Assembly (NCBI GenBank): GCA_964030475.1 | Contig: CAXIPT010000003.1 | Span: 10,885,684 to 10,949,683, forward strand | Length of the DNA stretch: 64,000 nucleotides | Reading direction: 5' to 3' | Source of the DNA: Tethya wilhelma | Taxonomy: Eukaryota > Porifera > Demospongiae > Tethyida > Tethyidae | The notes under the pieces: generated by a model | The model's database searches: none | What the model was told of the DNA's origin: nothing | Seen by the model: only the letters and a program-made list of their open reading frames with translations | Shown here: piece after piece, positions 1 through 11,984 of the stretch | Numbering within the stretch: the stretch's first letter is position 1 | Layout: the number at the start of each line of letters is the position of its first letter | Program-made: the position numbers and the translations under genes

Positions 1-2
1 TT

Positions 3-1226
3 GCTGTAGGTGCTCGTGTTATGCTCCGTCGTAACCTTGATACTAAAGCCGGCCTGGTAAATGGTGCCATTGGTACGGTAACAAAAGTGTCCATGACCTC
101 AATTACAGTGAAGTTTGATAGAATAGACAAGCTGTATGATGTTGAGAGGGTGAAAAGTAGGTTTATGGTCATGAGTAAGTTCTTTGTGTTTAGAAAACAG
201 TTTCCCCTCATTTTGGCATATGCTATTACTATCCACAAATGTCAAGGCCTGTCTTTAGAATGTGCCATAGTAGACCTCTCTGAGGATGTTTTCAGTCCTG
301 GAATGGCATATGTTGCATTGTCACGGGTTAAATCCTTGACAGGCCTCTATCTCTCAGCATTTCACCCCAGTTCCATCATCGTTAGTGAATGTGGCATTCG
401 TGAAGTGAACAGGCTGAGAGATAAGTTCAGAAATGATCTACCACAGTACCCCATACCACCCCAGCCTAAAAGTGGTAGAAAGCGTAAACTGGGTATTGAT
501 GCTGATAGCAATGTGGTCATAGAATCAAAGGCTAGGAAAATTGTAAAGATGGCCACCAATCAGATAGTTGGTAGAAAGCGAGATTGTCCCGACTCTCAAC
601 AAAACAGTGACTGTAAGAGAGTTTGCACTCGTGAAGATTACGAGCCCAACAGACTTGGTGTGTGGCCTTTTAGTTACAATCCAGTCAGTGCAGACTGGCA
701 GCGTAGTGTGTGTGCTCAACTGGGGTTAACATTTAGGCATGCAAGTACTATCACACCAGGTGGTCCAACTGTTGCTCTGAGACGCCCTGACACTAGAACT
801 CTTCTTAACACTAGGGGGGATGGGAATTGTCTCTTTAGAGCCTTTTCTCATGTCATTACTGGGTCTCAGACTCAATACAGTGCATTACGAAATGCAATCA
901 CTACCCACATGGAAGCAAATGATGATCTATTCATGTCCAGTTACTATGTTGGCCTAAATGCCAACTATGATAATGTGCATGAGTATCTTGCTGACACTAA
1001 CATGGGAAGGGATGGAGAGTGGGGTACAGCTGTAGAGATGTTTGCACTGGCACATTTGCTGAACACGCGCATCTTTTCGTACAGTAGGCAAAATGCCACA
1101 TGGCAGCTTCACTCTCCTAGCCATGTAGACCCCTCTCTGAGGACATATGAGAGTGATTCAGATCGTGCCATATTTGTTTACCATACTGGTGATCACTTCA
1201 AAGTAGTTCGAGGAATTGTATCATAA
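3..1226 (+). CDS. Helitron-type helicase C-terminus fused to OTU protease domain (5' partial)
   Basis: The frame is open from the window edge, so the true start lies upstream; the first internal Met is at base 21. The start of the visible part ([22 protein letters not shown]) and the motifs [15 protein letters not shown] and [13 protein letters not shown] are the last helicase motifs of the PIF1/Helitron superfamily, which unwinds DNA during rolling-circle transposition. A basic linker with many K/R follows (about residues 145-200 from Met21). The C-terminal third is an OTU cysteine-protease domain: the catalytic site DGNCLFRAF has Asp267 and Cys270, and the expected His is His392 in HTGDHFKVV. 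The OTU triad looks intact and there is no stop inside the 401 visible codons, so this copy may be young. The Rep endonuclease part would be outside the window. Helitron origin is from family knowledge; an OTU role in ubiquitin removal is inferred. Confidence 0.85.
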   Translation, partial: AVGARVMLRRNLDTKAGLVNGAIGTVTKVSMTSITVKFDRIDKLYDVERVKSRFMVMSKFFVFRKQFPLILAYAITIHKCQGLSLECAIVDLSEDVFSPGMAYVALSRVKSLTGLYLSAFHPSSIIVSECGIREVNRLRDKFRNDLPQYPIPPQPKSGRKRKLGIDADSNVVIESKARKIVKMATNQIVGRKRDCPDSQQNSDCKRVCTREDYEPNRLGVWPFSYNPVSADWQRSVCAQLGLTFRHASTITPGGPTVALRRPDTRTLLNTRGDGNCLFRAFSHVITGSQTQYSALRNAITTHMEANDDLFMSSYYVGLNANYDNVHEYLADTNMGRDGEWGTAVEMFALAHLLNTRIFSYSRQNATWQLHSPSHVDPSLRTYESDSDRAIFVYHTGDHFKVVRGIVS

Positions 1227-1267
1227 ATGTTAGCTATTGCTGTTATATAATTTCCATCTCTGCATGC

Positions 1268-1313
1268 TGTGCATTATATAGGGGAGGAATGGGGAGGAAT
1301 ATTATAATGCACA
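1268..1313. repeat. Stem-loop after Helitron/OTU gene
   Basis: Two perfect 11-base arms (TGTGCATTATA at 1268-1278 and its complement at 1303-1313) enclose a 24-base loop, 42 bases after the stop codon. Helitrons carry a hairpin near their 3' end, but I see no CTRR end shortly after it, so a Helitron terminus is only possible. Confidence 0.4.
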
Positions 1314-1518
1314 ATGTCATGCAATTATTAATGCAGTGCTGATTGGAAATAGATAATTATCCATAATGTTCATGTTACAAAATTATTATGAGCACTCAGA
1401 AACACTCCTCATAATTATATCTATTGCATGTTATATACTGTATAGCCAAAATATTTGGCACAAAACAAACCATATTGAGTCGAGTGTCATGCACTCTCCG
1501 CACTTAAATGTATTATAT

Positions 1519-1582
1519 GAATGCATGAATGTATGTATGAATGTATGAATGTATGTATGTATGTATGTATGTATGTATGTAT
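1519..1582. repeat. TATG/TGAATGTA microsatellite
   Basis: Tandem ATGAATGT units pass into pure TATG tetranucleotide repeats. The rest of 1314-2000 is AT-rich and shows no gene signal. Confidence 0.9.
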
Positions 1583-2000
1583 GTTTATGATATTATTATT
1601 ATTATAATATGCGGATTGAGTTTGCTATGTGCTCAATAATTGATATCAAATCTGTATAATCATACTAGCTAATGTACATATGATAATATTATACAGTATA
1701 TACATGTGTAAAGGTTGTAACAAAATTAAAGCGGAACCAACTGATGAGTCCCGCCGCTATATTGAAATAAGGGATGAAAGGTTTAATATTACTAACCCTT
1801 TAGGGCCATAATTATATACCACATTTTGAGTAAACCTAAATTGTAAAGCTGATTGGCTTTTCATAATTTTACTCCTAAACTTTGTATTGCTTGCTTTGAA
1901 AGCTATAGGGAGCCCAACACTACTGCAACACTTCTAGATTAATTTAGCTAGCTTAGCTACTCAGTATACTATTAGAAAGAACTACGCATATATTTATATA

Positions 2001-2219
2001 ATGGACTTCATTCAATATCATTTTCATTTCACTGAGTTTTTAAACTACATTCAAGACGAGTTTCCATTGCTTCTCATACCAGCTTATAATAAGCTATATG
2101 ATTATGGAGAGAATTTCTACAAGACAAACAACTTGTATAGTACGTACTACCTTGTTTGTATTGTACTTTTTGCTTTAGTATTGCTGTGTTTACTAGCCCC
2201 TAAGCTTTCAAGCTTATAG
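2001..2219 (+). CDS. Possible small tail-anchored membrane protein (72 aa)
   Basis: An ATG in fair context (ATAATGG) opens a 72-codon frame. About 45 residues rich in aromatic residues (Tyr, Phe, Leu) precede one strong membrane helix (YYLVCIVLFALVLLCLLAP, about residues 49-67) close to the C terminus, the layout of a tail-anchored protein. I do not recognise the family. There is no clear poly(A) signal close by and no sign of splicing. In AT-rich DNA such an ORF can arise by chance, so this is a candidate only. Confidence 0.3.
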   Translation: MDFIQYHFHFTEFLNYIQDEFPLLLIPAYNKLYDYGENFYKTNNLYSTYYLVCIVLFALVLLCLLAPKLSSL

Positions 2220-2748
2220 TGTGATTAGCTCAACAAGCTTGAACAATGTTATAATAATCATAGCTAGTCTGAGTGTTAAAATTTCTGGCCCTAAAGTGGT
2301 ACAGTAATATTATTCCTATTGGTTTATCATGATTATAAAATCTTGTACAAATATACAAGCTAGCTCATGCAAGGCATTGATTTGCTTTACAGTGAGACTG
2401 AATGAAATGAGGGCATGTGGTATGATGTGGTGGTTAAATGTAAAAGTTTGACAGTTCACTGACAGACTGCACCAAAGGATGGAGCAGCTGGTTACATAAA
2501 CAAAGACAACAGTGACACAGATTTATGTAGTTACAGTGTATACTTAAGACTAAAAAACATAATAATTATGTATAGAGGTAACAATGAGGACAAACAGAGT
2601 GAAATATGCAGATATTATTACAATAATTATTAAAGTTGCTGACAAAGTGGTTCCATAGATGATTGAAGACTGCTGGTTTCGATTGGATTGGAGTTTGGTA
2701 TTGAGTTCCACAGTTGCACAATGCGGTTGAAGTAGTAGTGACGACCGT

Positions 2749-3250
2749 TCATGGTCCTCTCAAATTTGAATTGCAATTTATTGCTCGTGCCAAACCGAGT
2801 GGTTGAGGTGGCAAATGATATACGAAGTTGAAGATGTTGAAACCTTCATCAGGTTCTTTAATACATTTTATGAGAAACATTATGTCGAGGAGTTTATTCC
2901 AGTACATGAGAGGAAGGATACGCAACGCAATTAGTCTCTCCTTGTAATTGAGATCAGGATTTGGAATAATATATATACTTGGTGGCTCTTCTTTGAACAA
3001 TATCCTTCAAATGACGTGGCCTCCACACTTGTGGACAATAGGATAGTTTAGAGCGAATGAAGGATTGATACAAGCTTCTTCTGATTCCAACAGATGATGA
3101 TGAGATGGTTCTCCTTATGAGATTGAGAGTAAAATAGGCTTTAGAACAAATAAGGCTGTAATGCTTTAACCAGCATAAATTATTGGTTATGATCTTGAAG
3201 TATTGCCACAAATCAATCTCGAGCTCTATGCATGTATGTACTGTGTGCAT
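2749..3250 (-). pseudogene. LINE (Jockey/CR1-like) reverse transcriptase C-terminal relic
   Basis: Two overlapping minus-strand frames give the C-terminal thumb region of a non-LTR retrotransposon reverse transcriptase. The first holds LNLIRRTISSSS, LYQSFIRSKLSYCPQVWRP and VQRRATKYI. After a frameshift near 2955-3000 the second holds LNYKERLIALRILPLMYWNK and DIMFLIKCIKEPDEGFNIF. This order matches Jockey/CR1-group elements (RSxLxYCxxVWRP, then YKxRLxxLxLLPLxY). No catalytic YADD block is present, so the piece is 5' truncated as well as frameshifted and cannot be active. Confidence 0.8.
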
Positions 3251-4109
3251 ACGTCACAATATATAGCTTTCAAAGTTGTTGACCATTGCAATTGCACATG
3301 CTAAATGCACAGGCTGAGGCTTAATTAGCATTAATTTGGTGGACTGTGGTTTATAAATGATTAGTTGCGTATATTATTATACCCAATATCACATTATTTA
3401 TCATGATTATACATCAAGCAAAGTTAAATCATTACAATTTTGTGATCAAAATTAATCATAATCAAGAATACTGTCAACTATACTAAACAACTTACTATAA
3501 TAGATTATACTGGTACATTATTATGGAGACACTGTATCATGATTCTTAACTTAATTATCACTAAATTTTCTTCAAGATAGATTAATTAATTTGGTTCTTT
3601 TTGTTCCAATCACGATCAAGTATATTATACCTGTAGCAAATATAACAATAATGACAACTGTCAGTCTTATTCGAATCATATTGTTGCAAGCTATTTGACA
3701 TTATCATTCCCAATCAAGCATAGCAACCAAAGCATACACTACTATAAAGAAGGCACCAACAGCTAGTGCATGCACAAGCCTTGGCATACTCAACTAGCTA
3801 TTGCTGTGTAAGAATGTATAGAGGCTACCTGAGTCTGCTGAGTATAGTCAGAAGCCATGGCAGTAGGGGCCTACAATTAATGCTAAGATCATAATGCATG
3901 CTCGAGAGTAGCTGTTGGCAGTATACATCTATATTATGCTTAGTAGGCCAACCTTTAAGCTATCTATTTTGCCAAGCACCACTGACAAACAGCAACAACA
4001 ACATTGAGCAGCATCATGCATTATTACTAGGGGAATGCACCGTGCATTGAAGGGCGAGCCGGAGCGATCGCGACGATAATTAATGTTGGCGCATGCACAA
4101 ATGTTGATG
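3251..4109. other. No gene seen
   Basis: AT-rich spacer between the LINE relic and the Helitron relic. I find no long ORF, splice-consistent exon or clear repeat. Confidence 0.5.
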
Positions 4110-4524
4110 TTAGACACATGCATGCGTAGTCACATGTTCGTGGTGATGGAGAATTAAATTTGTGCATTGCTTGAAGTAATTGCCAATGGTAACTTCATTG
4201 CAACATGGTGCACGGAAATCTGCTGCACCTGTTGGAAATAACATCGGAGAAGTACCCCTCTGTTGTGAACTCATTGATGGGGGTTCCTCCAATGGCAGGC
4301 CATATAAGAGTAGATGACTGTGAACTTGGCTGCTCCAAGTTATGGACTGCACGACAGATGGTTTCCCTCTCAGTGCTTTGGTGTGCAGCATTAGGAATAA
4401 AGGAGGTAGGCATGCAGGTGGGCTTCATATATAAGGATCTTCCTGTGAGGCCTGTGCTNCTGTCGTTCTCAATTTGGATGGAATATAGACGGACAAAACG
4501 ACTAATGAAATCCTCTGCACACAT
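4110..4524 (-). pseudogene. Helitron helicase-like N-terminal region relic
   Basis: In the first minus frame LIWPAIGGTPINEFTTEGYF matches the WP...G.PINE..TPG block found upstream of the Rep domain in Helitron proteins. After a frameshift near 4230-4250 the other frame continues with MLFPTGAADFRAP, VTIGNYFK and LILHHHEHVTTHA, the LFPTGxADFxxP...YFxHLxxYxDxRFxxHP block. The DNA has an N at 4459. The copy has one shift and both ends are missing. It is not part of the OTU-bearing copy at 3-1226, which is on the other strand. Confidence 0.75.
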
Positions 4525-4561
4525 AGAGGATTAATAACCTACACACACACACAGACACACC

Positions 4562-4802
4562 AAAACTAAAGTCCATCTGGTTTGAGAATGCCGCTGGAAG
4601 TGAATTAATGAGATTCATAACCATACTTCTTGAAAATAGCTAACTTTTGACTGGTAAGGCGTAGGAAGCTAAAAAAGCAACCAAAAGGACAGGGAGATCG
4701 AGCGCTTTCCAATGGTGCTTGAAATTTTGAAATCGGTTGGATATTTAGAAAGTTATTCAAGTTTTTCTACCGGCATTCTCAAACCAGATGGACTTTAGTT
4801 TT
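4562..4802. mobile_element. 241-bp MITE with 32-bp terminal inverted repeats
   Basis: The sequence starting AAAACTAAAGTCCATC at 4562 is repeated as a perfect reverse complement ending at about 4802; the arms are about 32 bases. The interior has no coding potential. This is the layout of a non-autonomous DNA transposon. I could not see a clear target-site duplication. Confidence 0.75.
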
Positions 4803-4894
4803 TTTTCCCAATTGACCCCTGTGACCCCTAACTATACTCAATTGTCACCACCATCCATCCAGTATGAGACTATAATTTAATTTTGGTTGCTTGG

Positions 4895-5173
4895 CAATGG
4901 CAAGAGTGTATTAAGGAGAGTATGCAACTACATACATGAAGTATTGCACACACGTTTTGACTGAATGACATCACAATCCTTGTAAGTTAAGTGGGTGTCA
5001 AATGTGAAAATCATCAAACTTGCTAGCTGGTATACACACCTGTCTTTGCTTTAATGATATTCACATTTGACACCCACTTAACTTACAAGGATTGTGATGT
5101 CATTCAGTCAAAATGTGTGTGCAATACTTCATGTATGTAGTTGCGTACTCTCCTTAATACACTCTTGCAATGG
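4895..5173. mobile_element. Foldback element with arms of about 117 bp
   Basis: The left arm 4895-5012 and right arm 5056-5173 are reverse complements with only a few mismatches, around a loop of about 43 bases. It would form a long hairpin if transcribed or made single-stranded. It starts about 90 bases after the MITE at 4562-4802. Confidence 0.8.
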
Positions 5174-5627
5174 TAAACACACACACCCATACCCACTCTC
5201 TCACACACACAAACGGCTCTTCTGCACACCAGAGGAGGTTGGACACACATCACGTGCCGATCTAAGGAATGTTGCCCTCAATCAGAGAAACAGAAACGGT
5301 AGAGCTGCATGAGGAGATCGATACATGCTCATCCATGATGACAATTTTACTTGGAAATTGAAAAAAAAATTGCAAATGACTTATTCATTCATTTTTTCCA
5401 TAACTTTCTTCAGCTCTGCACATCTAAAGATCTTGGACAGCAAAGATTAGACAGCGGCCCAACCCCTCTCAACCCCTGCTAAACTTCTCAAAAATTAGCA
5501 AAAAGTTGTGCTTTTGGCTTCCCTACATCTTTGCATCTCCAACAATCAAAGACACACCATGACAACCTGTTTTGTTCAGTATGGTGGCAACAGCAAAACA
5601 GTTATTCAGGAATGCTCACTTTTACAT

Positions 5628-5899
5628 GGGGAAAAGGAGGAGCCAACTACCACAGACTGTTCCAGTAAAATCAGAGACTCCAACATAGCCAATAATTTAA
5701 AACACAACAGCTGCAAGCTGTAGATTCATTTAGGAGGGTATATACCTAGCCACTAATTTATACTATCAGTCATGAGTTCTGTAACTGTCAAATCTGACCC
5801 CAAATACATGTACCTCTGGCTAGTTTCACATGTGTGCACACATGCATGGCTTGCTAAGCAAAAAGCAAGGAAAAGAATACATGTACCCAACACCTCTCT

Positions 5900-5977
<78 letters not shown>
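5628..5977. repeat. Interspersed repeat copy A ending in (CA)n(GA)n
   Basis: About 270 bases from 5628 recur nearly unchanged at 8299-8560; both copies run directly into a CA microsatellite. In this copy (CA) at 5901-5935 is followed by (GA) to 5977. The stretch just upstream (5440-5625) has a third, more diverged relative at about 28985-29215. The long ORFs across the dinucleotide tracts are artefacts of low complexity. Confidence 0.8.
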
Positions 5978-5980
<3 letters not shown>

Positions 5981-7610
5981 TAAACTGAATACAGCAGCTT
6001 GCATCCATCTAGTTGAGGGACTATACCCCCTTTGTTGCTATAGAGCTCAATTACAATTGTCATTTAATTCTAGATTGATCATCGAGTTCTTGCCTTGCAA
6101 AACTAATGAAGGCACCAAGGTGCATACAGTGTTCTCCCAAGGCCTTTTTGGCATAGGGGGTCCCTACGCCTTTTTTAAAAATTTGCTTTGATGTGGTAAT
6201 GGGTGTGGCAAAATTTTTTTTGAAGATACTACTGTAACAAACCACACCCTACCCCTATATATGCCTTGCAGAATTTCTAGGGAGAACACAGGCATAACCC
6301 TTGGTGCATACATACTGAATATATGAGTATTTTGATGGCATTAGATATAATATTATTGTGTCCTGGTTCACATCTCGTGCCAACCAGTACATCCATTCGT
6401 ACCTTTGTAAGGATCTCAGGCCACTTCATATACTCTATATTCCCTACTATCTATGCTATGGGGCTCACCCCTCATTCTTGCCCCCAAAATTTTAACTGTA
6501 GTGTGTGCACATGTAAATAGAAGTACTGTATTACTAAGTCTGTGGCCATGATGTTTAGTTTTTGTGTAATTAAGTATCCTAGCTAACTATTTCCAGTTTA
6601 CTTATGTTGTGGATGCATTCATTACACTTCCTCAATGTTTTGATATTCCAAGACCTACATAGGACTCACTCAGGCTCATCCCAATAAAAGAAAACCATGA
6701 GCAGATTACTATCAGACTACATTCTATCCCATGGCACCTTCAAATAACTATCATGCAGCTAAGACAACTCATTCCATGAAACTGGCCCAAGCCTAAGTGT
6801 TCAGAGATGCAAAAAAAGGAGAGAAAAGCATCAGACCTCAGAAACTAAAGCATTTGCAAGATTCTACATGTCAAATTTGAATTCATGAATTTAACTACCT
6901 TCCATTTTGACTCTAGGCATTATTCAGATAATTGGGGCAAGCTGGAGTGAGCCCCACACTAGTGTGTTCAACGCCAAAATTTTCTCTCTCTCTATACATA
7001 TTTGTATGTCGTATGTCCTTTCCACAGTTTAAATGTTTATGATGACCATTGCCTGGTCATCTCAATCAAAGGATTTGCAGCGCATGCACGAAGGTCCACA
7101 TGTTCATCGTGATCTTGCACTTCAATCAGAGAGAAACCTGATCAGTGGTGACTGGGAAAGAAAGCTACTGCTTGAGCTGAAAAGAGGGTAAACTTAAATG
7201 CTTGCCAAGTTGGTGCCCTTTTAGCTAAAGACTTGGAACTGAGCCGTGCAATGACTGGAGAGACCACAATAGAGGGCCTGAAGACTACCAAAAGGGAGCA
7301 GCATAGACAAGTATAGAGGAAAGAGGAACAGGTAGGACTGCTAGCTCCAATACACATGCATATACCTGTCTGTCAGTTCTTGAACAACTAGCAATTAGAT
7401 TATGCTGCTCAGTCATGCTGTATACATTTTCAAGTATGCTTTAGTTCATTTGTCCGACCCACATACTGATTATTTAGCTTTAATTTTATGTGTGTTGTAT
7501 ATAGTTGAGATAACGTCAAATATTGATGAACTTTAATCATTTACTATAATATTATAGCAATGATAACGGCTCACCCTTTTGATGTTTAAACATAATCACT
7601 AGTTTAGTAA

Positions 7611-7612
<2 letters not shown>
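5978..7612. other. Spacer with diverged dispersed repeat
   Basis: No gene recognised. The segment about 6785-6945 resembles 33745-33900 (shared wording around CATCAGACCTCAGAAACTA and TTTTGACTCT), so it is an old dispersed repeat. Confidence 0.45.
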
Positions 7613-7651
<39 letters not shown>

Positions 7652-7658
7652 ACACACA
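7613..7658. repeat. (CA)n microsatellite
   Basis: A run of CA dinucleotides with one TA interruption. Confidence 0.95.
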
Positions 7659-8298
7659 AACAAAGAGGCTCTTAATTCCACACAGAGGAAAAGGGAGCCT
7701 TGTTCCCAGGCTCCTCTCTCACGTATATTTCTTCAAAAACATGGAGAGAGAGAGCCTGGTATATTTTATCACATGAGTGATGCAATCAATGACGCGCTTT
7801 TTAATGAGCAATTACGTAAGTCTTTTACCACTTGTTTCCACAAGCTAGCTTTCTTGCTCTTAGAAGCCCAAGAGTCGAAAAGAACAACAGAAAGGCTTCA
7901 GTTCTTGTTATCTACAATCTAAGAAATTGTTTTAGCTTTTGCTCAACTATATGAAAGATGCTTTGACGGTGTGTTGTAACCGTTTGTGCTCTACAAAACG
8001 ATGGGCAATTTCTGGATATGAAAAATCTTGGTCAATACAGGGTGAGTTTAAACTAAATAGCAAAAATAGGTCATAATTATAATGTAGTGTCTACAGCTAG
8101 CTCCCTTACTAAGGCTAAACAAACAAGAGTGAAAAAAACAAAGTGGGCGTGAGCTGAGATGACGGAAAAAAAATTGCTGACGTAGGCCATGTCTACCTTG
8201 CATCAGTCACTCACTCACTCAAGTGATAAAATATAGTGAGGGAGGAGCCAGCTGGGAACCAGGCTACAAAAGGAGAGTCCAGTACAGCCACACTTTTA

Positions 8299-8560
8299 GT
8301 GGGAAAAAGGAGGAGCCAACCACCACAGACTGTTCCAGTAAAATTAGAGACTCCAACATAGCCAACAGCTGCAAGCTGTAGATTCATTTAGGAGGGTATA
8401 TACCTAGCCACTAATTTATACTATTGGTCATGAGTTCTGTAACTGTCAAATCTGACCCCAAATACATGTACCTCTGGCTAGTTTCACATGTGTGCACACA
8501 TGCATGGCTTGCTAAGCAACAAGCAAGGAAAAGAATAGATGTACCCAACACCTCTCTCCN

Positions 8561-8612
<52 letters not shown>
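8299..8612. repeat. Interspersed repeat copy B ending in (CA)n
   Basis: Close copy of 5628-5900 in the same orientation with one deletion of about 18 bases. It also ends at a CA microsatellite, and there is an N at 8560 exactly at the start of the CA run. Confidence 0.8.
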
Positions 8613-8615
<3 letters not shown>

Positions 8616-10029
8616 CACAAAGGCAAAAGTGTAATATCCAGAGAGCTCATATTAATTATTGATGCACACTATCAACAATGTATAACTGCTACAACTAGAA
8701 AAGCATATATATGCCTAGTGCCCAGATCTCTCCCTCACACATAAGTACTGTAAATAAAGGGATTTGGTACAGTTCAAAGGATTTCAGCTCTTGTTCATTC
8801 AGCAAGACAACCTCCAATCACATAGCTTCCATGTAACTATCGTACAAGAGTAAGTTGAAGTAACATTACCAAGCATTGCTTACCTAAACCTCCAACACCT
8901 TTCAATACATGCATGATGCAGCATCAACAGTCCATAATACTATAGTAGTAGTCTAGTCTATAGCTGAACTCAGTATTGACCACTTCATATCAGTGCCCTG
9001 TAGGGAAATACAGTACACATGCACAAAATGCATCTAGTATACACATAAATGAAATGTAAACCTAAAGCCTGACTATGCAAGAAAAAGGCCAGTGACTGCA
9101 CAGGAAAAAACTTGGTGACCTAGTGATTCCGATCACAGATCTAAGTACAGTGTCTATGAGAGTGACAACCCCTGGGTCACGGAGCAAAATTTGCATGGTT
9201 GCTCCACAGTCACAATTAAGTTACATAGTTCATGCTCACAAACCAAAATAGTCGATTCAGAGATACATATTATTGTCTACAAGGCACACACGGCATGTTC
9301 TGTAGCTGTTTAACACTATATAGATCTAACGGTCTAAACTGCAGTTTCTATGACCTTTTTGCCTAATCTGCACAAGGGCAGAAAGGTAAATTACTCGCTG
9401 ATGTGATACACAAGCATGGTTACCACAGCATATAGCTACGGCTCAAGTTTAACCAAATCACAAAGTTACAAAATGTAATCACTACATCATGGCCAGTATA
9501 GGCTGTCACCAATTGTGACCCCAGTCATGGATCTACAGTAACAAAAAGAACACATGAGCTGTACTATTGCTGACTCAGCACTGAGGTACATATGATCAAG
9601 CTAAATGCTGCATGTGGATATAAAATTCAGGGTGGTAACTCCCATAAAGTTCTGTACTGAGATTCCTATACAAATCTCTTCCAAAAATGCATGTACACTA
9701 ATCAAACAATGCAGAATATATCACATTTTCTTAGCTACAATCAAAATGACTTCTATCTCTGAATAAAATCAAAGCTATACATGCACATAAATACCTTTAT
9801 TTTCCAGGTAAAGCCCACCATAAACTGACTTTAGAGTGGGAAATGAGAATGGAAATAGATTCATAATTAAATTGTACTCAAACACAGACCCAAATCTCAT
9901 TCTAACCAATCAAATCAGACCTAGTTGACACTATAAAAGATCAATGCAGCTACATTGGCGCAGGCAAAAGGAAAAAAAAGAAGAAAACAGCAGTTCTTAA
10001 AAGCCAATTAACCCAGTTCTTAAAGCTAA
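8613..10029. other. No gene seen
   Basis: AT-rich spacer upstream of the Pro/Arg-rich gene. It would hold that gene's promoter and any 5' exon, but I see no convincing signal. Confidence 0.4.
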
Positions 10030-10065
10030 CTTACAAGTGGATTGAGTGAAAAACTAGACAACTGC

Positions 10066-11544
10066 ATGAGCATGTCTTTGGACCAGGATACTGGTGAAGG
10101 GCCATCTTCCAGACCATCATCCTCCATCATTGTTGATGTGGGTGGACCAAGTGGTGTTGTTGGTGAGCATGCTGTGGGGGAACCAGCTGCAGGTGATGAA
10201 ACCATCACTGAAGAACTTCAAGGTAAATAATATCCTGCATGTAAACAAGGAAAATTTCCTTGCAAAATCTTCCATATCCTACATAAAACATGCATGCCAT
10301 GCAACCACTGCAAGTATACAGCTTTTCATGAATGTGTATAAATGCATATATATGCAGTACATTATCTCCACAATAGAAAAGTATGTAAATATAGCTTTGT
10401 ATTATAACATGCACTGTTTTTCCATTTTAAACATAGATTTTGCAAACCTAGAGATCGCTAGCAATGCTAGCAATGCTAGCAATGCTAGTGACAGCCTACA
10501 CAGCCTCAGCAGTTTTATAGTTGGCGATTCAGAGACAGAAGTTGATGGTAAGTACCTTAATCATTACATCAACGTCACGCACATGCTTCCATGACTTACA
10601 TTGTAAATTTTCCTCCTATAGATGACATAAGTGATATTCTGGAGACAATGTCGATTCTGTCCAGTAATTCCTTGCCTCCACCACCAACTTTGGTTGGTCC
10701 TGCTCCAGTGGCACCACTTCCAACAGCACCAGGGACAGTTACAGCTCCTCCAATACCACCTATCATCCCTCTTCCGATACCACCCATCACCACAACTAAT
10801 CCACGATTAAGGATGAGGATGAGAGGACGTCATACTGGTCCCCGAGGAAGAGGTGGACCCATGAGGCCAGCAGCAAGGAGACCACCCACTCCCCATTCGA
10901 GGAGGTATAGGCCACGGCCACGGCCACGACCACATCAACTGCAATGGGATCATCCAGCCGGATTCCAGAGGCCAAGGGGTGCCTGTGGTGGAAGTAGATG
11001 GACCAGGCATCAGCCATTCTTTATTGTAAGTGTACACCAACTATTAAAGCATACACATTAGAATAATTTTACTAACACAGTGACTCGAGGCCGGGTCGTA
11101 TACTAAGCTAAATATATTGTAGTCAATGGAACCGTGACTCTACGCATGCATGCTGGAGTGCCGGTAAATCCAGATACTATAAACAGGCAATACAAAATTA
11201 ATAGGAAAGTATACAGACTACCTGTCTCTGAGACACTTCGTTTTATTAATGTTAAGACAAGCAGGTTGACCACAAACCCAATGTTTCCACTTTTAACAGT
11301 CTACCCTGTCCCAAAGCATACCACCATATATCTCATTCTTAAATTAAAATACAGCTGGCTAAGGCTCCCCAAATCACTAAAATGTATACAGACTAGGCAA
11401 ATGGCTGAGGGAGAGGGGAATAGCAAAAAAACATCTTCAACTTTGATTTAACTCACTAAATTTCATGCACTTACCATTCAGATCCACGTACATGGTGGGA
11501 GACCAACTTTCGGAATGCCAGAATGGGCTGCTGGCATTGACTGA
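10066..11544 (+). CDS. Pro/Arg-rich disordered protein, four exons, unknown family
   Basis: Exons 10066-10222, 10437-10547, 10622-11025 and 11482-11544 all have GT-AG borders (such as GGTAAATA, GGTAAGTA and TTGTAAGTG donors), and the phases 1, 1 and 0 fit at every junction. From the first in-frame ATG the protein is 244 residues. The open frame extends to 10030, so an upstream exon is possible. The N-terminal part is acidic and Ser/Gly-rich; an ASNASNASNAS stretch comes from a 9-base repeat. A Pro-rich stretch (SLPPPPTLVGPAPVAP onward) leads to an Arg-rich part with GPRGRGG and RPRPRPRP. The C terminus is GMPEWAAGID. The basic tail suggests nucleic-acid binding or nuclear location, but no folded domain is visible and I do not recognise the gene. 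Two AATAAA signals follow at 11730 and 11740. Confidence 0.65.
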
Positions 11545-11729
11545 AAGAGTCAACAACTCAAAAGGTTGAGTAACTGACTGAGGCCATAGGCTACATGTTA
11601 TATTATCTAGAATCTTGCAATGCTTTCTCTTTGAATGATTCTCACTACATTTGATCTTGTAAGCTAACCTTCATTTGCTTATTCTTTCATTTTGTAAATC
11701 AACTTCATCTGTCATGTGACTGAACTGCT

Positions 11730-11745
11730 AATAAAATTTAATAAA
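11730..11745 (+). promoter_or_regulatory. Two poly(A) signals
   Basis: AATAAA at 11730-11735 and again at 11740-11745, about 190 bases after the stop of the Pro/Arg-rich gene. Confidence 0.65.
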
Positions 11746-11984
11746 CAGTTCCAATTACAGATTACGCGAATACTTTATGCCTGGTCAGCAATTTTTTTTC
11801 TTCCCCAAAAGATGGCCCGGTACAGACTGTTTGCGCATGCGTGTAATTATCGCCGTGAAACCACGTGGTTTTGAGAAGAGTTGTAATTGTGGGTGTGTTC
11901 ATAGATGACGTATGTATACATCAAACGCTAAAAGAATTCTAGAAAGCTTCTGTGAGCATATTTAGTATCATACGTACGGTAGTA

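Noticed and set aside
5753..6191. Long ORFs on both strands through the CA/GA repeat
   Set aside because: They read only dinucleotide repeats (THTHTH, ERERER, SLSLSL) and an interspersed repeat.
8411..8744. ORFs through the second CA repeat
   Set aside because: Same repeat as at 5.7 kb; low complexity.
10042..10065. Start at 10042 for the Pro/Arg-rich protein
   Set aside because: The base triplet is TTG, not ATG; the first in-frame ATG is 10066 or the start is in an unseen upstream exon.
11128..11168. Possible extra exon of the Pro/Arg-rich gene
   Set aside because: It is bordered by AG and GT but is 41 bases long and brings a stop in the required phase.
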